Assembly (NCBI GenBank): GCA_025055455.1
Contig: JANWXD010000005.1
Location: 1-64,000, forward strand
Direction of reading: 5' to 3'
Source: Bryobacteraceae bacterium
GTDB taxonomy: Bacteria > Acidobacteriota > Terriglobia > Bryobacterales > Bryobacteraceae
Length of the DNA stretch: 64,000 nt
Of the stretch, positions 28,223 to 36,431 are shown one piece after another. The position numbers and the translations under genes are program-made. Numbering within the stretch: position 1 is the stretch's first letter; each line of letters starts with the position of its first letter. The notes beneath the pieces were generated by a model, which saw nothing but the letters and a program-made list of their open reading frames with translations, had not been told where the DNA came from and made no database searches.

Positions 28223-29926
28223 ATGACGCAGCAGCCATCCGATCCTGCCGAGCCTCCGCCTGCGCCGCCCGAGCCGGCGGCGGAGGATACGTTTGCGGAG
28301 GCCCTTTCCCGCTTTGAACGCGAGCACCGTCACGACCGTGACGGTTCCGCCGAGACCCGCCAGGGCGTGGTCGTCGCCGTCACCGATGAGTTCGTCTTTT
28401 TCGACATCGGTCTGAAGATGGAAGGTCTGATTCCGACCGCCGAGCTGCGCGACCCTCGGGGGGAGCTGCGCGTGCACCCTGGGGACACGCTTCCGGTTTC
28501 GATCCGCGGCCGCGACCCGGACGGCTACTACCGGCTTTCTCCGATCCGGGTCGAGCAGCCCAAAGACTGGGCCGCGCTCGCGCGAGCTTTTGCCGAGCAG
28601 CGCATCGTCAGCGGTTTGGTGACGGGTGCGGTCAAGGGCGGCCTCAGCGTGGATATCGGCGTGCGCGCCTTCCTGCCGGCCTCGCGCAGCGGGGTCCGGG
28701 AGGCCGCCGAGCTGGAAGGCCTCATCGGCCGGGAAATCCAGTGCAAGATCATCGAACTGGACGTGGCGAAAGAAGACGTCGTCCTGGATCGCCGCGTCGT
28801 GCTCGAAGAGGAGGAAGCGCGGCGGCGCGCGCAGGTCTTCGAGTCGCTCCGGGAGGGCGACGTGGTGGAAGGCAAGGTCCGGAGTCTCACGGCCTTCGGC
28901 GCGTTCGTTGACTTGGGCGGCGTGGACGGGTTGCTGCATGTCAGCGACATGAGCTGGGGCCGCGTCGCCAAGCCGTCGGATGTGCTGGCGGAGGGCGAGA
29001 CACTCCGCGTCAAGATTCTCAAAATCGACGCCGCCGCCCGGCGCATTTCCCTGGGCCTCAAACAGCTCACTCCAGATCCTTGGACCCTGGTCGGGGACAA
29101 GTACAAGCCCGGCGACCGCGTCCGGGGGTCCGTAGTGCGCGTCACGGATTTCGGGGCGTTCGTCGAGCTGGAGCCCGGCGTGGAGGGCTTGATTCGGGCT
29201 TCGGAATTGTCTTGGTCCCGCCGACCCGTCAAGCCGTCAGAAATCATCAAACCCGGCGAAGTGGTCGAAGCCGTGGTGCTGGAGGTGCGGCCGAGCGAGC
29301 GTCGCCTCGCCCTCGGGCTCAAGCAAGCTCTGGGCGACCCCTGGGAAGAAATCGATTCCCGCTACCCAGCCGGCGCCGTGGTCGAAGGCACGGTGGTCAA
29401 CTTGGCGGAGTTCGGGGCGTTCGTCGAGATCGAGCCCGGCGTCGAGGGCATGATCCACATCGGCGACATCGCCCGCGACAAGCGCCTCAAGCATCCCAAG
29501 GAAGCGCTCCAAGTGGGCCAGCGCGTCCGCGCCCTCGTCCTCGAAGCCGACCGCAACCGGCGCCGCCTGCGCTTGGGCATGAAGCAACTCGAGCCCACGA
29601 CGCTCGACGAGTACATCGCGGAGCACCGCTCGGGCGACGTGGTCACCGGCCGCCTCGTCGAGATCCTCGGCGAAACCGCCACCGTCGAGCTCGGCGACGG
29701 GATCGAAGCCCTGTGCCGGATCCCACCCCAGTCTTCGGCCGCGGCGGACTCCTCCGGCGGTCCGGCAGACCTGGAGCAGCTCACGGCAATGCTGGCCGCC
29801 AAATGGAAACACGGCGCCGTTGCGTCCCCTCGCAAGGAGCCATTGAAAGCAGGGCAGGTCCGCAGCTTCCGGATCACCTTTCTCGATCCCGCGGCGAAGA
29901 AGATCGAAGTCGAGCTGGCGGGTTAG
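28223..29926 (+). CDS. S1-domain RNA-binding protein (RpsA paralogue)
   Basis: 567 residues with six S1 repeats. The first two are degenerate (VVVAVTDEFVFFDIGL near 50; VTGAVKGGLSVDIGV near 133). Three are canonical, marked by FGAFVDLGGVDGLLHVSD near 227, FGAFVELEPGVEGLI near 312 and FGAFVEIEPGVEGMIHIGD near 397. The last is weak. It is as long as ribosomal protein S1 and resembles the rpsA product at 30806-32536 repeat for repeat, but it is more divergent. Either it is a second S1 or a translation/RNA-decay factor. The ATG at 28223 is preferred; a GTG about 30 bases earlier is possible. Confidence 0.85.
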   Translation: MTQQPSDPAEPPPAPPEPAAEDTFAEALSRFEREHRHDRDGSAETRQGVVVAVTDEFVFFDIGLKMEGLIPTAELRDPRGELRVHPGDTLPVSIRGRDPDGYYRLSPIRVEQPKDWAALARAFAEQRIVSGLVTGAVKGGLSVDIGVRAFLPASRSGVREAAELEGLIGREIQCKIIELDVAKEDVVLDRRVVLEEEEARRRAQVFESLREGDVVEGKVRSLTAFGAFVDLGGVDGLLHVSDMSWGRVAKPSDVLAEGETLRVKILKIDAAARRISLGLKQLTPDPWTLVGDKYKPGDRVRGSVVRVTDFGAFVELEPGVEGLIRASELSWSRRPVKPSEIIKPGEVVEAVVLEVRPSERRLALGLKQALGDPWEEIDSRYPAGAVVEGTVVNLAEFGAFVEIEPGVEGMIHIGDIARDKRLKHPKEALQVGQRVRALVLEADRNRRRLRLGMKQLEPTTLDEYIAEHRSGDVVTGRLVEILGETATVELGDGIEALCRIPPQSSAAADSSGGPADLEQLTAMLAAKWKHGAVASPRKEPLKAGQVRSFRITFLDPAAKKIEVELAG

Positions 29927-29974
29927 CGGTTTTCGGTTGCCCTTGCGCCGGCGGGTTAGAATAAGGGCTGTTCG

Positions 29975-30583
29975 GTGAGGATACCGGTGAAACACGCGAG
30001 TCTTCTCTGGTTGCTCCCGTTGCTGGCTTGGGCTGGGGGTCTGACCCAGGGAGAGCGGGACTTCGCCATGAGCCACCTGCACGCCAGCCGCAAGCTTTTC
30101 CTGGACGCAGTCGCCGGGCTTTCGGAGGCGCAGTGGAAGTTCAAGCCGGCGCCGGACCGTTGGTCCATCGCCGAATGCGCTGAACACGTTGCGCTGACCG
30201 AGGACGCAATCTTCGAAATGGTCACGGGCAAGATCCTCAAGTCGCCTCCCGTTAGCGGGCCGCGCGCCACGCGAGCCGACGACGAACAGCTCGTGCGTTG
30301 GCTGCGGGACCGGTCTCAGCGCGCTCAAGCGCCCGAGTCTTTGCGCCCCTCCGGCAAGTGGTCCAGCAAGGAAGCGCTGATCGAACACTTCAAGCAAAGC
30401 CGCGACCGCACCATCGCGTTCGTGGAAACGACGCAGGAAGACTTGCGGGCCCACACGGCTCCCCACCCGGTGCGCGCCCAGATGGACGCCTACCAGTGGC
30501 TGCTGTTGCTTGCGGCGCACGCCGAGCGCCACACGGCACAAATCGAAGAGATCAAGGCGGATCCACGCTTTCCCAAGCCGTAG
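29975..30583 (+). CDS. Secreted DinB-like protein
   Basis: 202 residues. A signal peptide (HASLLWLLPLLAWAGG, about 7-22) is followed by a DinB_2-type four-helix bundle. Putative metal histidines occur in ECAEHVALTED near 70 and AHAERHTAQIEEI near 182. DinB-fold proteins are typically metal-binding thiol S-transferases or of unknown role; exported ones are common in Acidobacteriota. The GTG at 29975 is used. TAGAAT at 29957-29962 lies twelve bases before it. Confidence 0.8.
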   Translation: MRIPVKHASLLWLLPLLAWAGGLTQGERDFAMSHLHASRKLFLDAVAGLSEAQWKFKPAPDRWSIAECAEHVALTEDAIFEMVTGKILKSPPVSGPRATRADDEQLVRWLRDRSQRAQAPESLRPSGKWSSKEALIEHFKQSRDRTIAFVETTQEDLRAHTAPHPVRAQMDAYQWLLLLAAHAERHTAQIEEIKADPRFPKP

Positions 30584-30620
30584 ACGTGCGCGATTGGCCC
30601 CGCCTGTTCAGGCCGCTAAG

Positions 30621-30650
30621 TTGACAACCTCGACGCGGGTCGGCTATATT
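30621..30650 (+). promoter_or_regulatory. rpsA promoter, sigma-70 type
   Basis: TTGACA at 30621-30626 and TATATT at 30645-30650 are separated by 18 bases. The expected start is about 30657, giving a leader of about 150 bases to the rpsA ATG at 30806. Confidence 0.7.
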
Positions 30651-30805
30651 TTGTAACGTATTGATCCGTCGTAGCTTTTCGGTGCGACGTCGCGGGGCCT
30701 GAGCCGTGTCCAATTTCAATGAAGGCGGAAGAACTCCCCAACGGAGCCTCTATCCGTCACGGTCAAGCTCTGGGACGGCGGGCCGGTTCGTGGGGAGACG
30801 TGGCC

Positions 30806-32536
30806 ATGGCCAGCAACCAGTCCGATGGGCGTCCGCAGCCCCAAGCTGCCGGTGAGATGCTCGACTATGAACAGCTCATCGACGACTACAGTCATTTTGC
30901 ACCGCCCGCCGAAGGGGAACTCCTCCAAGGCCACGTCTTGAAGGTGACCGACCAGGAAGTTATCGTCGACGTCGGCTATAAGTCGGAAGGTCTGGTCCCC
31001 ATCCATCAGTTCATGGAGCCGGACGGCTCCATCCAGGTGCAGCCCGGCGATGTCATCGATGTGGTGGTGGACCGCCACGGGGCGGAAGTCGAGGGCTACA
31101 TCCTGCTGTCTCACGAAAAGGCGCGACGCATCCGCGCCTGGCAAAATCTGGAGACCGCGCACCGCGAGGGACTGCTGGTCTCCGGCCGTGTGCTCGGGCG
31201 AGTCAAAGGCGGGCTGGCCGTGGACGTGGGCGTCAAGGCGTTCATGCCCGCTTCGCAAGCCGACGTGCGCCCCACCCACAATCTGGACGCGCTCATCGGC
31301 CAAGACATCGCCGTCAAGATCGTCAAGCTGAACCGGCGTCGCGGCAACGTGGTCGTCTCCCGGCGTCTGGCCATCGAGGAGGAGCTCGCCGCCCGCAAGG
31401 CGGCCCTGCTCGAACTCCTCCACGAAGGCGCCATCGTGCGCGGCGTCGTGAAGAACCTCACCGAGTATGGCGCCTTCGTGGACCTGGGCGGACTGGACGG
31501 ACTGCTCCATGTCAGCGACATGTCCTGGGGCCGCGTGACGCATCCCTCCGAAGTGGTGCACCCGGGCGACGAAATCACCGTCAAGATTCTCAAGTTCGAC
31601 CGGGAAAAGGAGCGTATTTCCCTCGGCCTCAAACAGGTGCTCCCCGACCCATGGGAAAGCGTCGCGGAACGCTACCCGGTCAACAGCCGCGTTGTCGGAC
31701 GCGTGGTGAGCATCACCGACTACGGCGCGTTCGTCGAGCTCGAACCCGGCGTCGAAGGCCTGATTCACGTCTCGGAAATGACGTGGTCGCGGCGCATGAA
31801 GCATCCCTCCAAGGTCGTCAAAGTCGGCGACTCGGTGGAGGCCGTCGTGCTGGCCGTCCAACCCCGCGAACGCCGCATCTCGCTGGGATTGAAGCAGCTC
31901 GAACCGGACCCCTGGACCACGCTGGAATCGCGTTACAGCGTCGGCTCGGTGGTAGAGGGACGAGTGCGCAAGCTCGTGGATTTCGGCGCCTTCGTCGAAA
32001 TCGAAGAAGGCGTGGACGGTCTGGTGCATGTCTCGGATCTCACCTGGAGCAAGCGCGTCAAGCACCCGTCGGAGGTCCTCAAGAAAGGCCAAGTGGTGCA
32101 AGCTGTCATCCTCCACATTGACGCCGCCAATCGTCGCCTGTCGCTCGGCATCAAACAGCTTCAGCCCGACGCCTGGGAAACGTTCTTCCGTTCCCATCAA
32201 GTCGGCGATATTGTCCGCGGCCGCGTCTGCCGCGCTGTCGCTTTCGGCGTCTTCGTCGAAGTGGCGCCCGGAGTGGAAGGACTTTGCCATAATTCGGAGA
32301 TTCCCGGAGCGCCCGAGCGCAATCGGAACGAATCCCCGCTGCCGATCGGCGAAGAGATGGAATTCAAGATCATCAAGCTCAACGAGGCGGAAAAGCGGAT
32401 TGGCCTGAGTGTGAAAGCCGTGGCCGAAGACGAGGAGCGCAGCCGGCTGGAGGAGTACCAGCGACAGGCGGCGGCCGCCACCATGACCATCGAGGAAGTC
32501 ATCCACTTGAAGGGCCAGGGCGACGCCCGCTCCTGA
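30806..32536 (+). CDS. rpsA: 30S ribosomal protein S1
   Basis: 576 residues with six S1 repeats: LLQGHVLKVTDQEVIVDVG, LVSGRVLGRVKGGLAVDVG, then four canonical repeats each containing GAFV or GVFV and ending VEGL or similar. It unfolds mRNA on the 30S subunit. The ATG at 30806 is chosen because GGGGAGA lies about eight bases before it. An ATG at 30719 is in frame but has no ribosome site, and its 29 extra residues look non-coding. The C-terminal 60 residues are charged and helical. A strong promoter lies at 30621-30650. HU follows 75 bases downstream. Confidence 0.93.
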   Translation: MASNQSDGRPQPQAAGEMLDYEQLIDDYSHFAPPAEGELLQGHVLKVTDQEVIVDVGYKSEGLVPIHQFMEPDGSIQVQPGDVIDVVVDRHGAEVEGYILLSHEKARRIRAWQNLETAHREGLLVSGRVLGRVKGGLAVDVGVKAFMPASQADVRPTHNLDALIGQDIAVKIVKLNRRRGNVVVSRRLAIEEELAARKAALLELLHEGAIVRGVVKNLTEYGAFVDLGGLDGLLHVSDMSWGRVTHPSEVVHPGDEITVKILKFDREKERISLGLKQVLPDPWESVAERYPVNSRVVGRVVSITDYGAFVELEPGVEGLIHVSEMTWSRRMKHPSKVVKVGDSVEAVVLAVQPRERRISLGLKQLEPDPWTTLESRYSVGSVVEGRVRKLVDFGAFVEIEEGVDGLVHVSDLTWSKRVKHPSEVLKKGQVVQAVILHIDAANRRLSLGIKQLQPDAWETFFRSHQVGDIVRGRVCRAVAFGVFVEVAPGVEGLCHNSEIPGAPERNRNESPLPIGEEMEFKIIKLNEAEKRIGLSVKAVAEDEERSRLEEYQRQAAAATMTIEEVIHLKGQGDARS

Positions 32537-32561
32537 GCCGGAATCCGGTATTTTTGGAAAA

Positions 32562-32593
32562 GCGCGCGCCGCCCGGGCGGATCGCGGGCGCGC
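32562..32593. repeat. GC-rich inverted repeat between rpsA and the HU gene
   Basis: GCGCGC at 32562-32567 and 32588-32593 flank the self-complementary CCGCCCGGGCGG. The arms could form a hairpin just before the HU ribosome site. No T tract follows, so it may be an attenuator or processing site rather than a full terminator. Confidence 0.3.
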
Positions 32594-32611
32594 AATCAGC
32601 AGGAGAGGAGA

Positions 32612-32956
32612 ATGACCAAAGCGGACCTGATTGAAGAAGTCTCCCGCGTCGTGGAAATGACGCGCAAGGATTCGGAAGTCATCGTCGAAACCATCTTCGA
32701 GAGTATCGTGCGCTCGTTGCGCAGCGGCGACAAGATCGAAATTCGCGGCTTCGGCAGCTTCCGGACGCGCGAGCGCCGCGCGCGTGTGGGCCGCAACCCG
32801 AAAACGGGCGCCCGCGTGGAGGTTCCGGCGAAGCGTGTGCCTTACTTCAAGCCGAGCAAAGAGCTCAAGGACCTGGTCAATCAACAGCACGCCACGCCTG
32901 TTCCATCGGCGCCGCCGGAGCCTTCGGGGTCTTCCAGTTCGGCCTCGCCGGCATAA
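32612..32956 (+). CDS. HU/IHF-family DNA-bending protein
   Basis: 114 residues. The HU fold covers residues 1-92: TKADLIEEVS start, GFGSFRTRERRARVGRNPKTG near 46-66, and the beta-arm VPAKRVPYFKPSKELKDLV. A 22-residue Pro/Ser tail is added. Wording is closer to IHF-beta/HU-beta than to HU-alpha. It sits directly after rpsA, an arrangement also seen for IHF-beta in proteobacteria. AGGAGAGGAG precedes the ATG. Confidence 0.93.
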   Translation: MTKADLIEEVSRVVEMTRKDSEVIVETIFESIVRSLRSGDKIEIRGFGSFRTRERRARVGRNPKTGARVEVPAKRVPYFKPSKELKDLVNQQHATPVPSAPPEPSGSSSSASPA

Positions 32957-32969
32957 GCGGCTTAAAGGC

Positions 32970-33455
32970 ATGGACCGCCTCTGGAGTCCTTGGCGGTACG
33001 CCTACGTGAGCACTGCGCGTGCCGAGAACGCCTGCATCTTTTGCGAAAAGGCCGCCGACGGACGGGATGAGGAGAATTACATCCTCTACCGCGCGCCGAA
33101 GAACTTTGTCCTGCTCAATCTGTTCCCGTACACCACCGGACATTTGATGATCGCCCCGTACGAGCATGTCGCCACGCTCGAGGAGGCCGCCGAGGAGACG
33201 CTCGTCGAGATGATGCTCCTCACGCGTCTGGCCGAGCGTCACCTCCGGACGGTCTACAAGCCCCGCGGTTTCAACGTTGGGATGAACATCGGCGAATGCG
33301 CCGGGGCGGGCGTGGCGGGTCACCTCCACATGCACGTACTGCCCCGCTGGCCTGCGGATTCCAACTTCATGACCACAATCGGGGAAACCAGAGTCCTGCC
33401 CGAGGAGCTGTCGGTCACCTACGACAAACTGCGCCGGGCCTTCAAGTCCCTGTAG
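32970..33455 (+). CDS. HIT-family nucleotide hydrolase / transferase
   Basis: 161 residues. The HIT histidine triad is in GHLHMHVLPRW (near 117-127). A CIFC pair near residue 23 is typical of bacterial HIT proteins of the Ap4A phosphorylase-like type. Members act on dinucleoside polyphosphates or other nucleotidyl substrates; the exact substrate cannot be told. It starts 13 bases after the HU stop, so it probably shares the rpsA-HU transcript. Confidence 0.88.
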   Translation: MDRLWSPWRYAYVSTARAENACIFCEKAADGRDEENYILYRAPKNFVLLNLFPYTTGHLMIAPYEHVATLEEAAEETLVEMMLLTRLAERHLRTVYKPRGFNVGMNIGECAGAGVAGHLHMHVLPRWPADSNFMTTIGETRVLPEELSVTYDKLRRAFKSL

Positions 33456-33601
33456 AGGAAGCCAACAGACCTGTCGGGAAAACCGCCGGCCCGATAAGCG
33501 TTTTCGCGACAATCGCCTCGTCGAAAAGTCGCGGTCAGCGTCCTGCTTTTCTGTAGGAAAGCGCAACACAAAGCCTTCCCACGACTCGGCAAGGATCCAT
33601 C

Positions 33602-33619
33602 ACAACTCCTGTAAGTTGT
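33602..33619. promoter_or_regulatory. Inverted repeat upstream of the redox operon, possible activator site
   Basis: ACAACT (33602-33607) and AGTTGT (33614-33619) form an 18-base dyad with a six-base centre. It lies about 40 bases upstream of a sigma-54-like element. It could be the binding site of the operon's own NtrC-type regulator. This is inference from position only. Confidence 0.3.
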
Positions 33620-33659
33620 TCGGATTCAAAGAGATCACGGAACTGTTTTCGGTCTGGTT

Positions 33660-33674
33660 TGGCGTGCGTTTGGC
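33660..33674 (+). promoter_or_regulatory. Sigma-54-like -24/-12 promoter of the redox operon
   Basis: TGGCGTGCGTTTGGC has GG and GC at the spacing required for sigma-54 (-24 GG, -12 GC) and matches TGGCACG-N4-TTGC except at three positions. It lies about 68 bases before the first gene of an operon that encodes a GAFTGA-bearing activator. Confidence 0.35.
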
Positions 33675-33741
33675 CACCGAGCTGCCCTGAGTCTGGCGGA
33701 AGCTTTGGCCACACTAGCAAGCGCGGCCAAAGGAGAAAGGA

Positions 33742-34410
33742 GTGACCGACATGACTGTGCTACTGGTTCTGCTGACATTTCTGACGTTCATCGTGATCGA
33801 CTACCTGATGAGCCGACGGCGGCTCGCGGTCGAAGTCGCCTCCACACAACCGGCAAGGGACCTCGAGGTAGCTTTTGTCGAGGGCTTTCGCGTTCCCCGG
33901 GAGCTTCGTTACCACCCCGGCCACACCTGGGTGCTGCGCGAGCGGAAGAATCTGGTCCGCGTGGGCATTGACGAGTTCGCCGCGGCTTTGATGGGCAAAA
34001 TCACGCGGATGGAACTTCCCCGACCGGGCCTGTGGGTCCGCCAGGGCCAGAAGATCTTCTCGTTTTACCGCGATGGCGAAAAGGCCGAGATGGTCTCGCC
34101 CACGGAGGGGGAAGTGGTCGAAGTCAACACCGAGGCCCTCAAGGAACCAGCGCTTCTCCGAAAGGATCCTTACGGGTCCGGGTGGCTGCTGCTGATCCAT
34201 GCTCCTGACGACGAAACCGTGAGCCGAAATCTGGTGCCCCGGCAGCTTGTCCGGGAGTGGATGCGGGAGGCGGTGGAGCGGTTGTACTTGCGACAGCCGC
34301 GCCTGGCCGGCGCCGTGGCGGCCGACGGGGGCCGTCCCGTCGAGGACCTGTTCGCGGCTCTTCCCGGGGAGTCCTGGACGAAGCTGACGCAGGAGTTCTT
34401 CCTGACTTAA
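33742..34410 (+). CDS. Membrane-anchored GcvH-like (lipoyl-carrier fold) protein
   Basis: 222 residues. One N-terminal helix (about 5-22) is followed by a GcvH-like domain: YHPGHTWVLRE near 57, VGIDEFAAALMGKI near 74 and SPTEGEVVEVN near 119. In glycine-cleavage H protein the lipoylated lysine lies in ESVKA. Here the corresponding stretch is DGEKAEMVSP (K114), two residues shorter and without ES, so lipoylation is uncertain. The domain is followed by about 70 residues with no recognised motif. No glycine-cleavage genes are nearby; instead it leads a ferredoxin/NrfD operon. GTG at 33742 or ATG at 33751 could start it; AAAGGAG motifs serve both. Confidence 0.78.
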   Translation: MTDMTVLLVLLTFLTFIVIDYLMSRRRLAVEVASTQPARDLEVAFVEGFRVPRELRYHPGHTWVLRERKNLVRVGIDEFAAALMGKITRMELPRPGLWVRQGQKIFSFYRDGEKAEMVSPTEGEVVEVNTEALKEPALLRKDPYGSGWLLLIHAPDDETVSRNLVPRQLVREWMREAVERLYLRQPRLAGAVAADGGRPVEDLFAALPGESWTKLTQEFFLT

Positions 34411-34481
34411 TGAAAGTGGACCCCGAGTTGCACGGCTAATTTCGGATGCAGTGCTCTGAATAACCGAAGGCGAGGGAAATC

Positions 34482-35258
34482 ATGAGCTTGGCGGTGCTCT
34501 TCGACAGCACGCGCTGCGTCGGCTGCCGCGAGTGTGAGCGCGCCTGCGCCCAGAAGTGGGGCTTGCCCTACGACGAGCGGGTCGCGGCGGAGGAGAAACT
34601 TTCCGAGCGCAAGCTCACCGCCGTCGTCACCCGGGGCGAAGTCTACAGCCGCCGCATGTGCATGCACTGCCTGGATCCGGCGTGTGCGTCCGTCTGCCCC
34701 GTCGCCGCTTTGCAAAAGACCCCCTCCGGTCCCGTGGTGTACGACGAGGGGCGTTGCATGGGGTGCCGCTACTGCATGCTGGCCTGCCCCTTCCGCGTTC
34801 CGGTGTACGAATGGAGCCGCCCCTCGCCGCGAGTCAAGAAATGCAACCTCTGCCAGGAGAGGCTCCTCGCCGGCAAGCCCACCGCGTGCTCGGAAGCCTG
34901 CCCAACGGGCGCCACCGTGACGGGGCGTCGCGAGGAGCTGATCCAAGAGGCCCGCCGCCGCATCGCTGCGGCCCCGAACGACTACTGGCACGGCATTTAC
35001 GGGCTCCGAGAGGCGGGTGGCACTGCGGTGCTGATGCTCGCCTCGGTTCCGCCGGCCCAACTGGGTCTGCCCGCCGACCTCCCGCAAGAGCCCCTGCCCG
35101 CCCTCACTTGGCGCGCCCTGTCGGTGGTGCCCGATGTGGTCGGTATCGGCAGCATCCTGCTCGGCAGCATCTACTGGATCACGCACCGGCGCGAAGAGGT
35201 GGCGGCGGCTGAGGGTCGCCGCGAACCAAGGCGCGCTACGGAGGACAAGCGCTCATGA
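34482..35258 (+). CDS. Four-cluster ferredoxin subunit, HybA-like
   Basis: 258 residues with sixteen cysteines in four groups: C12/C15/C18/C22, C60/C63/C68/C72, C92/C95/C98/C102 and C121/C124/C136/C140. This is the pattern of HybA/NrfC/PsrB-type subunits that carry four [4Fe-4S] clusters and pass electrons to a NrfD-type membrane partner. A single C-terminal helix (about 214-234) with a basic tail should anchor it. Unlike E. coli HybA there is no Tat signal, so the side of the membrane is unclear. The stop overlaps the next gene's ATG (ATGA). Confidence 0.9.
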   Translation: MSLAVLFDSTRCVGCRECERACAQKWGLPYDERVAAEEKLSERKLTAVVTRGEVYSRRMCMHCLDPACASVCPVAALQKTPSGPVVYDEGRCMGCRYCMLACPFRVPVYEWSRPSPRVKKCNLCQERLLAGKPTACSEACPTGATVTGRREELIQEARRRIAAAPNDYWHGIYGLREAGGTAVLMLASVPPAQLGLPADLPQEPLPALTWRALSVVPDVVGIGSILLGSIYWITHRREEVAAAEGRREPRRATEDKRS

Positions 35259-36415
35259 AATTCGCATGGCCGCGCACCTTCTGGCGTTCGGTTTTCTTGC
35301 TGGTGCTCGCCGCGGGAGTCTATGCCACCTGGATCCGCATCACAGGCGGCCTCGGCGCCTCCACTCACTTGAGCGACGAGTTTCCCTGGGGGCTTTGGAT
35401 CGGCTTCGACGTGCTCTGCGGCGTCGGCCTGGCCGCCGGCGGCTTCACCCTGGCCGCCGGAGTCCACATCTTCAACATCCGCCGCTACGAGCCGATCGTG
35501 CGGCCCGCCATTCTCACAGCGTTCCTCGGATACCTGCTCGTCATCGTCGCCCTGCTCTACGACCTTGGCCGCCCCGAGCGCATCTGGCACCCGCTGGTGA
35601 TGTGGAACCCGCGTTCGGTGATGTTCGAAGTGGCTTGGTGCGTGACGCTTTACACCACGGTGCTGTTCTTCGAAGTGTTCCCCTTGGTCCTCGAGCGGCT
35701 TGGCCACCGCCGCCCGCTCGCCTGGATGCACCGCGCCATGATCCCGCTGGTCGTCGCCGGCGTCATCCTCTCAACGCTCCATCAGTCTTCGCTCGGCAGC
35801 CTGTATCTCATCGTCCCGGAAAAGCTCCACCCGCTTTGGTACACGCCCTGGCTGCCCTTGCTGTTTTTTGTCTCCGCCATCTCGGTGGGTCTGGCCATGA
35901 CCATTTTTGAATCGTGGCACTCGAGCAAAGCTTTCGGCCACCAGCTCGAACTCCCGCTGCTGGCGGGCCTCGGGCGCCTGCTCGCCGTGGTGCTTCTGAT
36001 CTACCTCACGTTGCGGTTTCGGGACCTGGAGCGTCGGGGCGTGCTCGGGCAGGCCGTGGAGCCCGCCCCGGAAACCTGGCTGTTCTGGTTGGAGATCGGG
36101 CTGACCGCCCTGCCCATGTTCCTTCTCTTTCGCGCCTCCACACGCCGCCGGCCGCGCAGCTTGTACTGGTGTGCGGTGATGGTGATCTTCGGGTTCGTCG
36201 CGCACCGGCTCAACGTCAGCGTGACGGGCATGGAAGCGGCCTCTGGGGCCACCTACTTCCCGAAGTGGACGGAAATCTCGGTCACCCTGGCGATCGTGGC
36301 CCTGGGTTTCGCCGCCTTCCGGCTGGCCGCCAAGTACCTGCCGGTCTTCGAGCCGGCCCGGGAAGCGGCGGAAGGGCCGGCGAGGCCGGAGGTCGCCCTA
36401 GCTGCCGCCGACTGA
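35255..36415 (+). CDS. NrfD/HybB-like quinone-interacting membrane subunit
   Basis: 386 residues with about ten transmembrane helices. Features of the HybB branch: FPWGLWIGFDVLCGVGLAAGG near 43, LYDLGRPERIWHP near 102, STLHQSSLGSLYLI near 172 and HRLNVSVTGME near 312. These proteins exchange electrons between a ferredoxin subunit and the menaquinone pool. The start overlaps the ferredoxin stop (ATGA), so the two should be made in equal amounts. No hydrogenase, nitrite- or polysulfide-reductase catalytic gene lies in the window, so the electron donor or acceptor is unknown. Confidence 0.9.
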   Translation: MKFAWPRTFWRSVFLLVLAAGVYATWIRITGGLGASTHLSDEFPWGLWIGFDVLCGVGLAAGGFTLAAGVHIFNIRRYEPIVRPAILTAFLGYLLVIVALLYDLGRPERIWHPLVMWNPRSVMFEVAWCVTLYTTVLFFEVFPLVLERLGHRRPLAWMHRAMIPLVVAGVILSTLHQSSLGSLYLIVPEKLHPLWYTPWLPLLFFVSAISVGLAMTIFESWHSSKAFGHQLELPLLAGLGRLLAVVLLIYLTLRFRDLERRGVLGQAVEPAPETWLFWLEIGLTALPMFLLFRASTRRRPRSLYWCAVMVIFGFVAHRLNVSVTGMEAASGATYFPKWTEISVTLAIVALGFAAFRLAAKYLPVFEPAREAAEGPARPEVALAAAD

Positions 36416-36431
36416 GGCAGGGAGGGCGGCC

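Noticed and set aside
30716-32971. 751-codon minus-strand open frame
   Set aside because: Lies opposite rpsA and HU; low-complexity acidic/His-rich translation, a shadow.
33535-33720. 61-codon minus-strand frame in the gap before the redox operon
   Set aside because: No ribosome site, no recognisable sequence, and it covers the likely promoter region.
34482-36415. HybAB pair as part of a [NiFe] hydrogenase operon
   Set aside because: No large or small hydrogenase subunit or maturation gene in the window.
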